NCBI RefSeq assembly: GCF_958450345.1
Contig: NC_088783.1
Span: 102,481,302 to 102,545,301 of the forward strand
Direction of reading: 5' to 3'
Source of the DNA: Calliphora vicina
Lineage: Eukaryota > Arthropoda > Insecta > Diptera > Calliphoridae
DNA: 64,000 nt
Below, piece after piece: positions 11,035 to 22,339 of this stretch (its first letter is position 1; each line of letters starts with the position of its first letter). Under the pieces are notes generated by a model. It made no database searches. It saw only the letters and a program-made list of their open reading frames with translations, and was not told the DNA's origin. A program made the translations under genes and the position numbers.

Positions 11035-11298
11035 CCTTCGCTTTACCAATACCCACCCGGGTGACCACATCGTTTTTATTGGTTTAATATTTTTTTTAAT
11101 TTTGTTTCGATTTAAATGAAATTTATACTCACTGAACAAATTTTAAGGTTCTATAAAATTTAATAGAAACATAAACTTTTTATAAGGTTTTTTAAATTTT
11201 TTAAAATTTCATTCGTCGCATATATTTATAAAAGTGTAGTGTCACCTGGGTGGGTATTGGTAAACCATGTACATAAAAAACCTTTGGTAAAGCGAAGG
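11035..11298. mobile_element. piggyBac-like MITE
   Basis: TTAA flanks both ends (11031-11034, 11299-11302). Inner ends CCTTCGCTTTACCAA and TTGGTAAAGCGAAGG are inverted, and a second inverted block ACCAATACCCACCC(G/A)GGTGAC follows. TTAA duplication with CC ends fits piggyBac-derived MITEs. It is absent from the other copies of the host repeat. Confidence 0.75.
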
Positions 11299-12705
11299 TT
11301 AATTGAATAAAGTTTTGATGAATTTTGTTATCATATATTGAATTTAATTTTTCACATTTTGTTTGACCATTCAATAAATGAAGTCTTCTTCTTCACATAA
11401 AAGTCATTCAGCATAGTATGACATACTGGGTGAAAAACTAATTGAAGACATGAAGTCAATGTTGCGATTTTTGCATTTTTATGCGATTTATATTTTTATA
11501 CGCTTCACATAGTCTGATGTTTCATTATTTTTTATACATAGTCATGGAATTTTTCTATTCACAAAATTTAAAATTGCTCAAATGTATTGAATATTTATTG
11601 TATTTGTACAGATTGAATTTGAAATCGAAGAAAATAGTTTAGACATACATAAATAGTATGATTTGATTGCAATTAAAAATTAATTCTTAAACAGTATGAT
11701 CTGTTTAATTTTTTTTTACTGCAGAAGAAGAATATGTCTAATAATATTTTTTACTTTTCTGATTTTATCATAAACAAATTGTTATTCTAAATCTTTAGAT
11801 AATACAATTGAATTCCAATTATTTAAAAATGTATGTAAACAATATAAACATTTCCGTAAAATTTTATAATATTTGTGAACATGTTCTTATTCTGAATGAA
11901 TAATGAATTTCCTTTTTCAACCAAATTGTCGATTAAATATATGTATGTAGTTCAATTCACGATAATTCTTTAACACACAGAATTTTATAATTTTATTTCA
12001 GACTTCTAGCTCATTTTAATTTCCGATTATTACAATAAAATTCCAAAATTGTTTATTAAGTACAATTATACCTACAAATTTTAATATAATTTAATTGCAA
12101 ATGAATTGCAAGATCAAATAAAAAATTACACAAAATGGATGAAAATATTTGCTGTTTAGTGGTCACACATTGGTCACATTACAAGAATGTTTTCTTATCG
12201 GCAAATAAATTTGTTTGACCAAATTCAGCTGTTTCTGTTCTTGTTATGTTTCATGTTCAAACTAAAAGTACTGAAATTTCACAATTCTTTTAATTGTAAA
12301 GCAAAATCTACTAATATTTTAATATCTAGAAATGTCTTCATTATTGATGAAAGAAATTAAAGTTTTTTTTGCAGCTTTATTTAATAATTATTTAGAAAAA
12401 ATATTACCATAAATGTGACCACAAGACAAATATATTTTCCCCTTCGTGTGTTTGATAGTATTTCGGTGTAGTTTGATTAAACAAATATGGTAAATAAATG
12501 TGTACAGTGTGACCACAAAATCAACCCATGAATTATTTGATGTAGTTTTGATCAAACACATGAAACATCTTGTGTCAAATAAGAAGGAAGGGTCAGACTA
12601 CGTGGTAAACTTGGTAGAACTGTTAGCGTGTTGCTTTGTCCAATGAGCGTAAAAGCCATCGAACTAATTTTAAAATATAGAGCAGAGGCAGGGATAACTA
12701 ATTAG

Positions 12706-13515
12706 AACAAATATATATTTAGTAGACAAACAACTTCAAAATTAACCAAACCATACTGCCGAGCTTGCCCGTTATTAAAAAAGTTTTCAGAAGAATGTGG
12801 TGCGAAAATTCCTAAAAGCCTTAGAGGAACAACATTAAGGAAGCATATAGCTACGCATACATCATTGCTAAACATTGAAGAGGTATCAGTTGACAGACTT
12901 GCTAATTTCATGGGACATCATAAGGATATACACAAAAGCATTTATCGAATGTCGATTCCAGTTGCTGAAATAATATGCGTTTCTAAATTGTTAATGGCTG
13001 CTGTAGGGGATGATGATGAAGTGGAAAGTGAGAACATAAAAGACAACATTGATGACCATATTGATAATCCAGAAAACAATATTGATGACAGAGAATACAA
13101 TATTGATGACTTAGAAGATACCAAAGGAAATTCTAAATCAGAGGAAACTTTGTTTGAAGACAGCAAAAATTCAAGTTCATCGTCAAACAGAAAACGTAGA
13201 AGTAGTGAGTATTTTTATTAATTTGAACATGTACTTCGAAGTGTTCGACACCATTAACAGAAATTTATAGATATTTCATTATTTTGCAGTAATTTTTTAT
13301 TCAGCTAATTTTTAATTAACAATGTTTTATTATGATACATACTTTTATTCTATTTAAATTTTTTTTATTAGCTTCTCCATTTGGGAAAACAAAGCGATGC
13401 ATATGGAGTAACGATGAAATGGAAGCAGTATATGAAGTATTTGGCAATCTGCATAAATTAACAAAACTTCCGTCTCTAGCAGAATGTCTAAAAGCGATTC
13501 GCCAGTGGGTTACCA
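12706..13515 (+). pseudogene. Tyrosine-recombinase-like/SANT-like protein, spliced, LINE-interrupted
   Basis: First exon frame 12706-13204, intron 13205-13371 (GTGAGT...TTATTAG), second exon from 13372; the junction gives RRS/TSPFGKTKR in register. The protein has LRGTTLRKHIATHT, then LANFMGHHKDIHKSIYRM: a basic residue with His, a GHH box and a Tyr spaced as in the C-terminal catalytic part of tyrosine recombinases. An acidic Asp/Asn-rich linker with repeated NNIDD units follows, then WSNDEMEAV...KLPSLAECLKAIRQW, resembling a SANT/Myb-like segment. Known relatives are insect and cnidarian uncharacterised proteins that may derive from Crypton-type recombinases. Coding ends at about 13515 where LINE sequence begins. 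The N-terminal catalytic part was not found. Confidence 0.5.
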
Positions 13516-15497
13516 CTCACTCATCTTCGTATATTGACGTGTTTATGACTTCTGTGGATATGGTTCCTATATTGACGGGAAGTGGACTCAGGACGCTTGA
13601 TTTTGAATCGGACCATAGGGCGGTGGAGGCTGTCTTTGGTATAGGCGACTGTGTTGGACGTATTAGACGTATTAGACGGACAAGATTTGACTTTGACAGA
13701 ATGGACCAAGTACGTTTCAATGGGATATTATCTGAACAACTGTCCGGATGTATGCTTCCTACGGATGTGAATGTGACTGAGGTTGATATTGATCAATGTG
13801 TCGAGTCAATGAGTGTGGCCTTTAGGAACGCCATGGACGCTTCCATTCCTAGGGTTCCTGTTGGTAATAGGGGACTGGTTAGACTTCCACCGTCTATTTT
13901 GCGGTTTATCGCCGAGAGGAAGAGACTGCGTCGTTTGGCACATAGGTGTGAGGAGCCTTTACGTTGCGATACCCTAAGAGCCGACATCAGGAATCTGGAC
14001 AGGATAATCAAGGGGGCAATATCCGTGCATGAACGACATTGGACGGAATTCTTGGGGAACACTCGACTCAATAACAGGACGTACCGGACAGTTAAGGCTG
14101 CTGCTGGACTGAATGGACGAATGGGAGTACATGATCTGATTGATACGAGTGGCTCCTTGGTTTCTGATGATGTAGGGAAGGCTGCAATTTTGGCGGAACA
14201 CTTTTCTCATGGTGATACGTTCTCGTCTACGGTGAGGGACAGGGTATCCACTTTACGTGACAGGACACCTGTATTAACTTTCGGGACTGCTACTACGGCG
14301 GACGGAATGGGTTCGAACGGGCAGGGTTTGGTAACGGCTGGGATGATTGGGTCTGCTTTGAGGAGAAGGCCCAACAAGAGGTCATGCGGACCGGACGGAG
14401 TTCCCGATGTAGTCCTGAAGAGGACTCGCACTGGGACATGGAGATTTTTGGCGATTCTGATGAACCATTGCTTGAATGTCGGGTACTTTCCAAGGGCGTG
14501 GAAGAGGGCCCTAATTGTACCGATCCTGAAGCCCAGATCTAACCCTAGGCAGGGGAACAATTATAGGCCGATTTCCCTCCTTTCGGGAACTCTTGGAGAG
14601 GTTCAGCCTGGACAGGGTTAATGACAGGATTTCCGACGGTGGCATCCTAATGTATTGCCAATTCGGCTTCAGGGGTGGACACTCTACCTCCCATGCCTTA
14701 ATGGTTTTTTTCGAACCATGTGTCCCGTGGTTTGAACAGGAGGCACCCTACGATTGCGGTTAGTATGGACTTCTCGAAGGCTTTTGACTCTGCTTGGCAG
14801 GATGGTATCATATCTAAGATGATGGATATGGGCCTTGATAGGGACACCTGTAGGATAGTGAGCGATTATCTCACGGACAGATTCTTCAGCATCAGGGTTT
14901 GTGATGCCCTATCTGAACAGAGGGTTGTGGCTGCAGGTGTACCACAGCGGTCTCTGTTAGGGCCTGTACTGTATAATATATTCTTGTCTGATATCCCCAA
15001 GCCTCCAGATGGTGACCTCCTGTTGGTATATGCGGATGGTATCTTGATCGCATCATCGGGACCACGGGCTAGATCGGTTAACAATCGGGTTAACGAGTAC
15101 TTGGCCATACTGTCCCCCTATTCCGTAATATGGATAAGACAGTGGCGGTTATTATCAAGGGGAAGCGTAAGTACCTGTATACCAATAGTAGATCCTACAT
15201 ACCATCTATTTGGGTCGATGGTGAGTGTGTTAGGATATCTGACAGGATGAGGTACCTCGGTGTGATTTTTCACGGGAATTTTTAATTTTACCGCCACGTG
15301 GACTATGTTTTGGAATCCACCAAGCGTATTTTCGCATTTTATAGGGGGACTCTTGGCTGACGGGGCTTAGATAGGAGGATAGGTCTTCTGCTCTATCGTC
15401 AGATAATTCGACCTCTTATGTCCTACGCCTTTCCAGTCTGGTTCAGAATTTCTTCTGCCCAGATGGAGAGGCTTAGGATATGGGAGAGAAGGATACT
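13516..15497 (+). pseudogene. LINE ORF2 fragment (end of endonuclease + reverse transcriptase)
   Basis: Starts inside the endonuclease: GLRTLDFESDHRAV is the C-terminal SDH box of APE-type endonucleases. It proceeds through RRPNKRSCGPDGVPD and PILKPRSNPRQGNNYRPISL (RT fingers). A frameshift near 14610 moves coding to another frame with SMDFSKAFDSAWQDG, GVPQRSLLGPVLYNIFLSDI and VYADGILI. The GVPQG(S) box is R-substituted and the catalytic YADD is YADG, so the enzyme is dead. It is 5'-truncated and inserted into the preceding gene. Jockey-superfamily by domain order. Interrupted at 15498 by the TTAA element. Confidence 0.8.
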
Positions 15498-15503
15498 AGT
15501 TAA

Positions 15504-17540
15504 GGTAGGGTCAGACTACGCAAATTATTTGACACAAGATGTTTCATGTGTTTGATCAAAACTACATCAAATAATTCATGGGTTGATTTTGTGGTCACAC
15601 TGTACACATTTATTTGCCATATTTGTTTAATCAAACGACACCGAAATACTATCAAACACACGAAGGGGAAAATATATTTGTCTTGTGGTCACATTTATGG
15701 TAATATTTTTTCTAAATAATTATTAAATAAAGCTGCAAAAAAACTTTAATTTCTTTCATCAATAAAGAAGATATTTCTAGGAATTAAAATATTACTAGAT
15801 TTTGCTTTACAATTAAAAGAATTGTGAAATTTCAGTACTTTTATTTAAACGTCAAATATTTTATGTTTCTAGTTTGAACATGAAATATTTTTGCATGGCA
15901 AACAAGAAAACAGCTGAATTTGGTCAAACAAATTTATTTGCATTCTTGTAATGTGACCAATGTGTGACCACTAAACATCAAATATTTTCATCCATTTTGT
16001 GTAATTTTTTATTTGATCTTGCAATTCATTTGCAAGATCAAACAGCGTCAAATAACAGCTGTTGCATCATGTGTTATCGCAAAAGTAGTGTTGTTATATA
16101 ATATTAAATTAAAAATCGCTAAATAATGAAAACAAATAACTTAAGTATGAACAATTTAATAATATAATTATTGAATATTTATTTATTAAATTATATTAAA
16201 ATTTGTAGGTATAATTGTACTTAATAAACAATTTTGGAATTTTATTGTATTTTATTGCTTTGTTTGGATTTTGAACTAAAAATCTTTTTATTCAAAGAAA
16301 GCGAATATTACTATGGTAAAATTAACAATAATCGGAAATTAAAATGAGCCAGACGTCTAAAAAAAAATTATAAAATTCTATGTGTTAAAGAATTAACGTG
16401 AATTGAACTATATTTAATCGACAATTGAAAAATAGAGAAGTCAGACTACTTGTTATACTTTGTTTAAAAAAGGAAATTCATAATTGAAATGATTTTTTAT
16501 TAAATATTATTTATCGAACACGAGTTTTTCCAAATTTTATTCATTCAGAATAAGAACATTTCACAAATATTATAAAATTTTACGGAAATGTTTATCTTTT
16601 TTACATAAATTTTTAAATAATTGCAATTCAATTGTATTATCTAAAGATTTAGAATAACAATTTTTTATGATAACCAAATCAGAAAAGTAAAAATATTATT
16701 AGACATATTCTTCTTCTGCAGTAAAAAAATTAAACAGATCATACTGTTTGAGAATTAATTTTTAATTGCAATCCAATCATACTATTTATGTAAGTATGTC
16801 TAAACTATTTTCTTTGATTTTAAATTCAATCTGTACAAATACAATAAATGTTCAATACATTTGAGCAATTTTAAATTTTGTGAATAGAAAAATTCCATGT
16901 ACTATGTATAAAAAATAATCAAACATCAGACTATGTAAACCGTATAAAAATATAAATCGTATAAAAATGTAAAAATCGCAAAATAGACTTCATGTCTTCA
17001 ATTAGTTTTTCTCCCAGTATGTCATCATAGGCTGAATGACTTTTATGTGAAGAAGAATACTTCATTTATTGATGCAATTATTTAGTGAAAATAATTTAAA
17101 TAACAAATGTTCAAGAAATATTTAATATGTATTTATGTTTAAAAAAAAAATAGTGAAATTGTGTCTTTAATTTAGTACGAAAAATATTTAAATAATCTTC
17201 TCTTCTTTTTCCGCCATGCTGAGCAAATAATTTTCTGTTTTTTTCTATTTGATCAAATAATTATTTTATGAAAGTGTTTGATATAGTGTGACCACACGGC
17301 AAATATATTTACTGATGCTTTTTCGCAGCAGTTTGGTAAAACAAAAAGTGAAAAATTAAATTCAAGATATGATAACAAAATTCAATAAATCTCTAATAAA
17401 ATGATTACTTTACAATTCGAAATAAATGCTTTAACCTTAAAAAGATTTGCAAGATCAAATTATATATTTTTTAGGTATTTATATTGCTAGTGGTCACACT
17501 TTGTTCACATTAAGAGAATATTTTGTTTGCCGACAAATAA
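15504..17540 (+). mobile_element. TTAA-type transposon, copy B
   Basis: Preceded by TTAA (15500-15503) and starts GGTAGGGTCAGACTACG, as does copy C at 59122. Interior matches copy C through most of its length, including TTTGATCTTGCAATTCATTT (about 16013) and TATTTATATTGCTAG near 17475. The right terminus is missing: at about 17541 LINE C-terminal sequence resumes. No coding capacity. It lies inside a LINE ORF2. Confidence 0.7.
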
Positions 17541-18000
17541 TTGCTTTCATTGCTGACAGGGGGATTAGGTTCCTTGAGAGGACTCGTTCTCTAGGGAACG
17601 ATCTGGTTAAGGGGTGCTATGAAAGGGCGGGCGATGTGGAGGCTATCCAGACGTCCCATTACTTGTCACCGACGGACCTTCTTACTTTGAACGGAGCTGG
17701 TCTTCTCTACGAGTGTGCAAATCTCCTATTTTTCCACAGGAGGATAAATACATTTGATATCCATGGCCCAATAGGCCGTTGGCCACTCCTTTTGTATATA
17801 TTTTTCCTTTCGAATCTTTTGTAAATATTTCTTATTCTTCTGTATTCCTTTTGTTCTATTATTTATTTTTAGTCTAGCTTTAACTTAGTATTAGATAAAA
17901 TCGAAGGCCTCCCCTTTTTTTAAATTTTTTTGGGGAAATATGGAAATATGATTAATTAATTAATGTGAAATTTTATGTAAATATTTATTAATGCAGAATA
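17541..18000 (+). pseudogene. LINE ORF2 C-terminus and 3' UTR
   Basis: AFIADRGIRFLERTRSLGND, then YERAGDVEAIQ, LLYECANLLFFHRRINTFD, matching the C-terminal frame of the LINE copy at 61189-62149 residue by residue with substitutions. The following 3' UTR also resembles that copy (CTTTTGTATATATTT, later a TTTTTTTGGGGAA-like phrase). Some RT C-terminal sequence between 15497 and 17541 is deleted. Confidence 0.7.
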
Positions 18001-18229
18001 GCTGCAAATATGTAATTATGTTAAGATATGGTAAGAGAGTACAAGGTACGTTAGGGGTGGATGTATAATAAGTAGGTTAAGCGAACCATGTATAAAATTG
18101 TATTTTTTTTTACAATAATCATGAGTGTTTAAAGTGTTTTTGAAGTGTGCGGTTCTATGACCGGATGAAAACATATTAAAACAGTGATAAAGTGTGAAAC
18201 CTAACAATTATAGTAAGCATTGTGAGTGC

Positions 18230-19590
18230 TTTTGTAGCATTTGGAATTTTGAGAAGCCCATAGGAGGCAACTATTAAGTGAAGTTTAGTATTTTGAACTA
18301 CCAATCTCATCTTATTTGTGGAATTCAACTATTTTGCGCTTTTTAATGGGGATAGAACCTCACAATGGGGGAGGATGAGGACATAACTCCTAACCACGGG
18401 TTAAAGAATCTCCCCATGAGATAGAGAGAAAATTCGATGAGCTGACCATCAAATTTAATTACATTTTTTAGGAGAACATAAACTTGAAGAGGACACTTGA
18501 TGAATTAATTAATAAAATTGTAAACGAACTAGGGATTCGTGGAAAATCTTCTAGCGATAACGGAATTGTGGTTGATGAACTGCTCATTCGCAAGAAAAAG
18601 AAGAACACGAAACGAAGGAAGAAGGAATCACCTTCAAGTCTCGAGAAAAATTATATAAACCATGCTGACGCCGAACGATGGTAATTACTTCAACATTTTG
18701 GCTGGTGCTTCCAATGAAGGCGCTGGTGTCCCCAGTAAAGATGCTGATATTTCCAGTAAGGGTGCTGGTGTAAATAATAAGGGAGCTGCCAACATCAACA
18801 AGACAGCTGCCAACATCAACAATGAAGCTGCTGGTTGCAGCCAAAACCAACCGATGAAGTCTGCTGATATTTTAATGTAAGGGAGATGACATATATTAAG
18901 GCATTCGGCCACTCTAATTATAATGTGAAATTGATGGGCAAGAATGCTACGAACATAGAGGTTTGCACTCTCGATGATTTCGGAAGGCTTAAGGCGTTAC
19001 TGAATGACCAGGTGTGAACTATTACATGCGACCTTTATCGGTGGTGATTGAGGGTCTGTCGGGGTCTTATAGTGCCGAGAGATTATCTGGGCGGGCTCGA
19101 TTAAACTTGACATTTTGGGACTGACGAAATTTAACGGTGATAGGTGGCTTCTGCGACTCTCACGGGATTCGGATATCTCGTCGTTCTACGGACTACGGTA
19201 CATCTTGCACTGTAGGGTCAGAATGCGGAAATATCGTAAGGGTGACATTACCCAATGTTTCAACTGCCAGCGTTTTGGACACTTTTCGTCCAATTGTCAC
19301 ATGCCATATCGGTGTGTTAAATGTGGCGCTTCTCACGGTCCGGGAAAATGCGATATCCCTGCTAAGGGGGATAATACCAAGGAGACTTTGGTGACTGATC
19401 CTATCTCTGGTCAGGGCATCGGGAAGATAAGGCTTGCGGTTAAGTGCGTCAACTGCGGGTTTGAAGGGCATGTGGCTAGCTCTAGGGAATGTCCACGTAG
19501 GATTGAGCTTCTACGAAAGATGGCATCGAAGAAGGCTTCCAAGGTTGAGCCAGTGGAACCACGCACAGTGGATAATATAAGGTGAATGCA
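18230..19590 (+). pseudogene. LINE ORF1 (gag-like) with three zinc knuckles
   Basis: A 5' UTR-like piece with GAGAAGCCCATAGGAGGCAA is followed by a broken frame from about 18364 (MGEDEDITPNHG..., stop, then KRTLDELINKIVNEL). A Lys-rich part and an Ala/Gly/Lys/Asn repeat region follow. From 19115 an open frame has FNGDRWLLRLSR and three CCHC knuckles: CFNCQRFGHFSSNC, CVKCGASHGPGKC and CVNCGFEGHVASSREC. It is homologous to the minus-strand ORF1 at 58131-59121. The role of such proteins is RNA binding in the LINE particle. Several stops and frameshifts make it non-functional. Confidence 0.75.
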
Positions 19591-19594
19591 TATC

Positions 19595-20110
19595 ATAATT
19601 ATTTTTTGCAAATGTTTGTGATTATCCATAAAACAAGTTCTATCGTAAAGCTAAGATATCAAGCAATAATTATTTGCAGAAATAATAGTTATGTCAACAG
19701 AAGTATTCGAAATTGGCAACAGAACACACTCCTTTCGACTTTAAAGATTTGGGGAGTTAAAATTATACAATATTCAAGAGCGTATTTTTAATATTTATAA
19801 TTATTTTTTCTAGGATTGTTATACCTTGTTGGAAAGGGCACCTTGTCCAGATTCTATTATGAGTTTTGTATATGTTGTTAGCAGATTTGGAATTTATTTA
19901 TTTGAAATATATAATACTTTTTGGCTTATTTACGCAACATTGACTAAGATTTTAGCTGTTGGCGCCGTTTGCCGCCGATCTAGTTTTAACATAGAATTAA
20001 AGCTTAACTTATTATCTAAAAGATATATAAAAACTAGCTGCCTTTTCGTGCCTATAGATAAATGGTATGCAAAAATGTTAAAATGCGTTTGTTAAAATGT
20101 CTGTAAGTAT
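19595..20110. other. Unassigned AT-rich DNA
   Basis: Lies between the LINE ORF1 fragment and the Jockey-type LINE. An 89-residue plus-strand frame at 19826 has no motif I recognise. Confidence 0.3.
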
Positions 20111-20159
20111 ATCGACAGCGGATTGTATTTCATATTAATTTTTAAATGAGATGTTCTGT

Positions 20160-22190
20160 GGCAAGTGTGAGCTAACATACATTTTGTACTTTAACCAGTT
20201 CGTTTTCTTGTTAGGGAAACAAGAGTAAGAGTTTTCCAATTTACTTGGAACTTCTAATAACGTTAAAACTGTAGGCGAGTGGTCTGACGAGAGGTCCAGC
20301 GAAGGGATCACTGAAATAAATTCTCGTTTAAGTCAATTAGATCGGGAATCTAATTGAGGTCTGTATGCTAATAAGTAGTTTGGCCACTAGATATGGCATC
20401 TAGTCTGTTAGACGATATTGCTTCTAACAGTTGCTTCCCTGTAGGAGTAATAAGGCGAGAGCCTTAAAATGTATGTTTTGCATTGTAATCACCAGCTGCT
20501 ATAAATCTTGGACCTAGAGTCCTAAAATATTCGAGAAACTGCTCTCGATTAATATTATACATATGAGGACAATATATTGAAGATATTGTAACTACTATCA
20601 GGTATATTTATAGATGTGGCCTGGATGTGGTCCGTTTTATATTCTGGCATTGGGAAATGCCTAATATCCTTTCTCACTAATATAGCTGTTCCACCACAAG
20701 CTCTACCACTTGGATGTTTTGTATCATATCCGTTAATTCTGAAACAGTTCTTTATGGTAAAGTGTGTTTCAAAAACGAGTAGTACATCAATTTCCTGAAG
20801 GTGGAGAAATTGTTGTACTTCATTCTCATATTGGCTAAGGCCGTTAGCATTCCAAAAACAAATTCTTAGAGAATTAATTTTTTATTTAGCAGGATCAGCA
20901 TGAGCATGCTTTGATTCTGCATCAATTGTTGAAACATACTTTGCATATTCGCCATGAAACTGTTCACGGTTTGAACTAAATTCTCAATAGAGCTTTGAGA
21001 GTTAGTGTCGGGTACTGATACACCCTCTTTTAATGCATGTGCATATGAAATTAATGGGGCATTATTTCCATTGCTTCTTTTCATTTGGGTAACTGAACCC
21101 TCATTTGTCGTATTGGCATACGATTTGTTTTGATAATTATCATTTATGATACCTCTATATTGAGCACTAGAAGCACCATTGTTTGTTTTTATTTGGGTAA
21201 CTGAACCCTCTTTTGTCGCATACGATTTATTTTGATTATTGTTTTTATTATACTTCTGTATTGAGCACTAGAAGCTTAGAAGCCTTATATCAGTCATGCC
21301 CAAGCCCTATACTCTTGGTACTCTTTTGTTTTTGTAATTGCTCTTAGCTATAGGCTGTGTGTTTTGTATACTCACTAGAGCACTCAGCACTAACAATACA
21401 AAATACACAAACAACTTTGTCTTATTATTTTTTTGTCGTTCTTCACTGAATACACGCATGTTGAAAGCAACAACACTTTCGTATGCTTTGCTGGTAAACA
21501 TTGACGACTGCGATCATCCATGTAGATTTTGTTTTTGTTTAACGTATGATATTTTCAAAATTTTCTTGTATGAATTGGTTTTAGCAACAACAAATATTGA
21601 ATAAAAAGTAGCTTTTCTTTAAATGTATTGGTGTTTACTCTTCCATAAGGAACTTGTGGGCACCCCTGCCTTATATTGAGCATATAAGGGTCTTCTTGCC
21701 CTCGTTGATTCCTGTATGCGTAGGAATACTGGGCATCCCCGGTAGTTTGCGGTGTGATTTAGACCACAGTTACTACATTTTCTAATATTATCTGTTTTTG
21801 AGTGGGGACATTCTTCACTTTTATGAATATCTCCACATCTTACACATACAGAAGGTAATTTGCAGAATGTTCGGGTGTGACCGAACTCTTGGCAATTAAG
21901 GCACTGAGGTGGACTTTTGCGCTTAATTGGTTCTTCTACAATTATTTTACGATTAAGAAGATATCTTAAACCGTATATCGGATGAGTGTCACCCTTTTTC
22001 TTTAATTGAAACTCTAAAAATTGGTTGAGGAATTTTGTGCTTATTTATTCTATTGTGACTCAGCCTTCAGACTCTAACGCCTTTTTTAGATCATCAGTAG
22101 GCACATATCTATCTATGTCTTTGATGACTACAAGTTGGGACAATTTGTTCACCAAAACATTTGTAGAGGGTTCGCGCAAATATAGGGGAG
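20160..22190 (-). mobile_element. Jockey-type LINE, 3'-truncated, decayed
   Basis: Minus strand, 5' part only. About 21990 down to 21640 codes CCHC knuckles (CVRCGDIHKSEECPHS, CSNCGLNHTANYRGCP) and a YMLNIRQGCPQVPYG-like stretch. 21290-20870 has repeated EGSVTQ(I/M)K segments (an internal duplication of about 115 bp), then SYAHALKEGV and a Met/Gln-rich LMQNQSML end of ORF1. 20860-20160 is the ORF2 endonuclease start: LRICFWNANGL, IDVLLVFETHFT, GYDTKHPSGRACGGTAILV, then GDYNAKH. These are textbook Jockey endonuclease boxes. RT is absent, and stops and frame changes are frequent. It is distinct from the LINE family at 13.5 and 58 kb. Confidence 0.8.
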
Positions 22191-22339
22191 GTGGCTTATA
22201 GTCTGTTACAGGCTTTGTGGGTGTTTTTCACTTTCTTGATTGGCAAGAATTGCAAAACGATATACAATACTACTATTTGTGACATTGATCACAGTATCAT
22301 TACTATTTTCATCAACCACTTGGGTTCTTGTTTGTTTTT

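Larger units (their letters stand above)
10683..12583 (-). mobile_element. TTAA-type transposon, copy A (decayed)
   Basis: Reverse-oriented relative of 15504-17540 and 59122-60938, recognised by shared stretches such as GTCAAATAATTTG-type ends, the TTGCAAGATC words, ACTTCATTTATTG-type and TTCAATTAGTTTTTC-type segments. Relative to the other copies it carries extra DNA at about 10800-11302 (two nested MITEs). Both outer ends are incomplete. No transposase frame. Confidence 0.6.

Noticed and set aside
10814..11119. 101-residue open frame starting MSASRQQIQQ
   Set aside because: It begins inside one MITE and ends inside another, and is absent from the other copies of the host repeat; more likely fortuitous.
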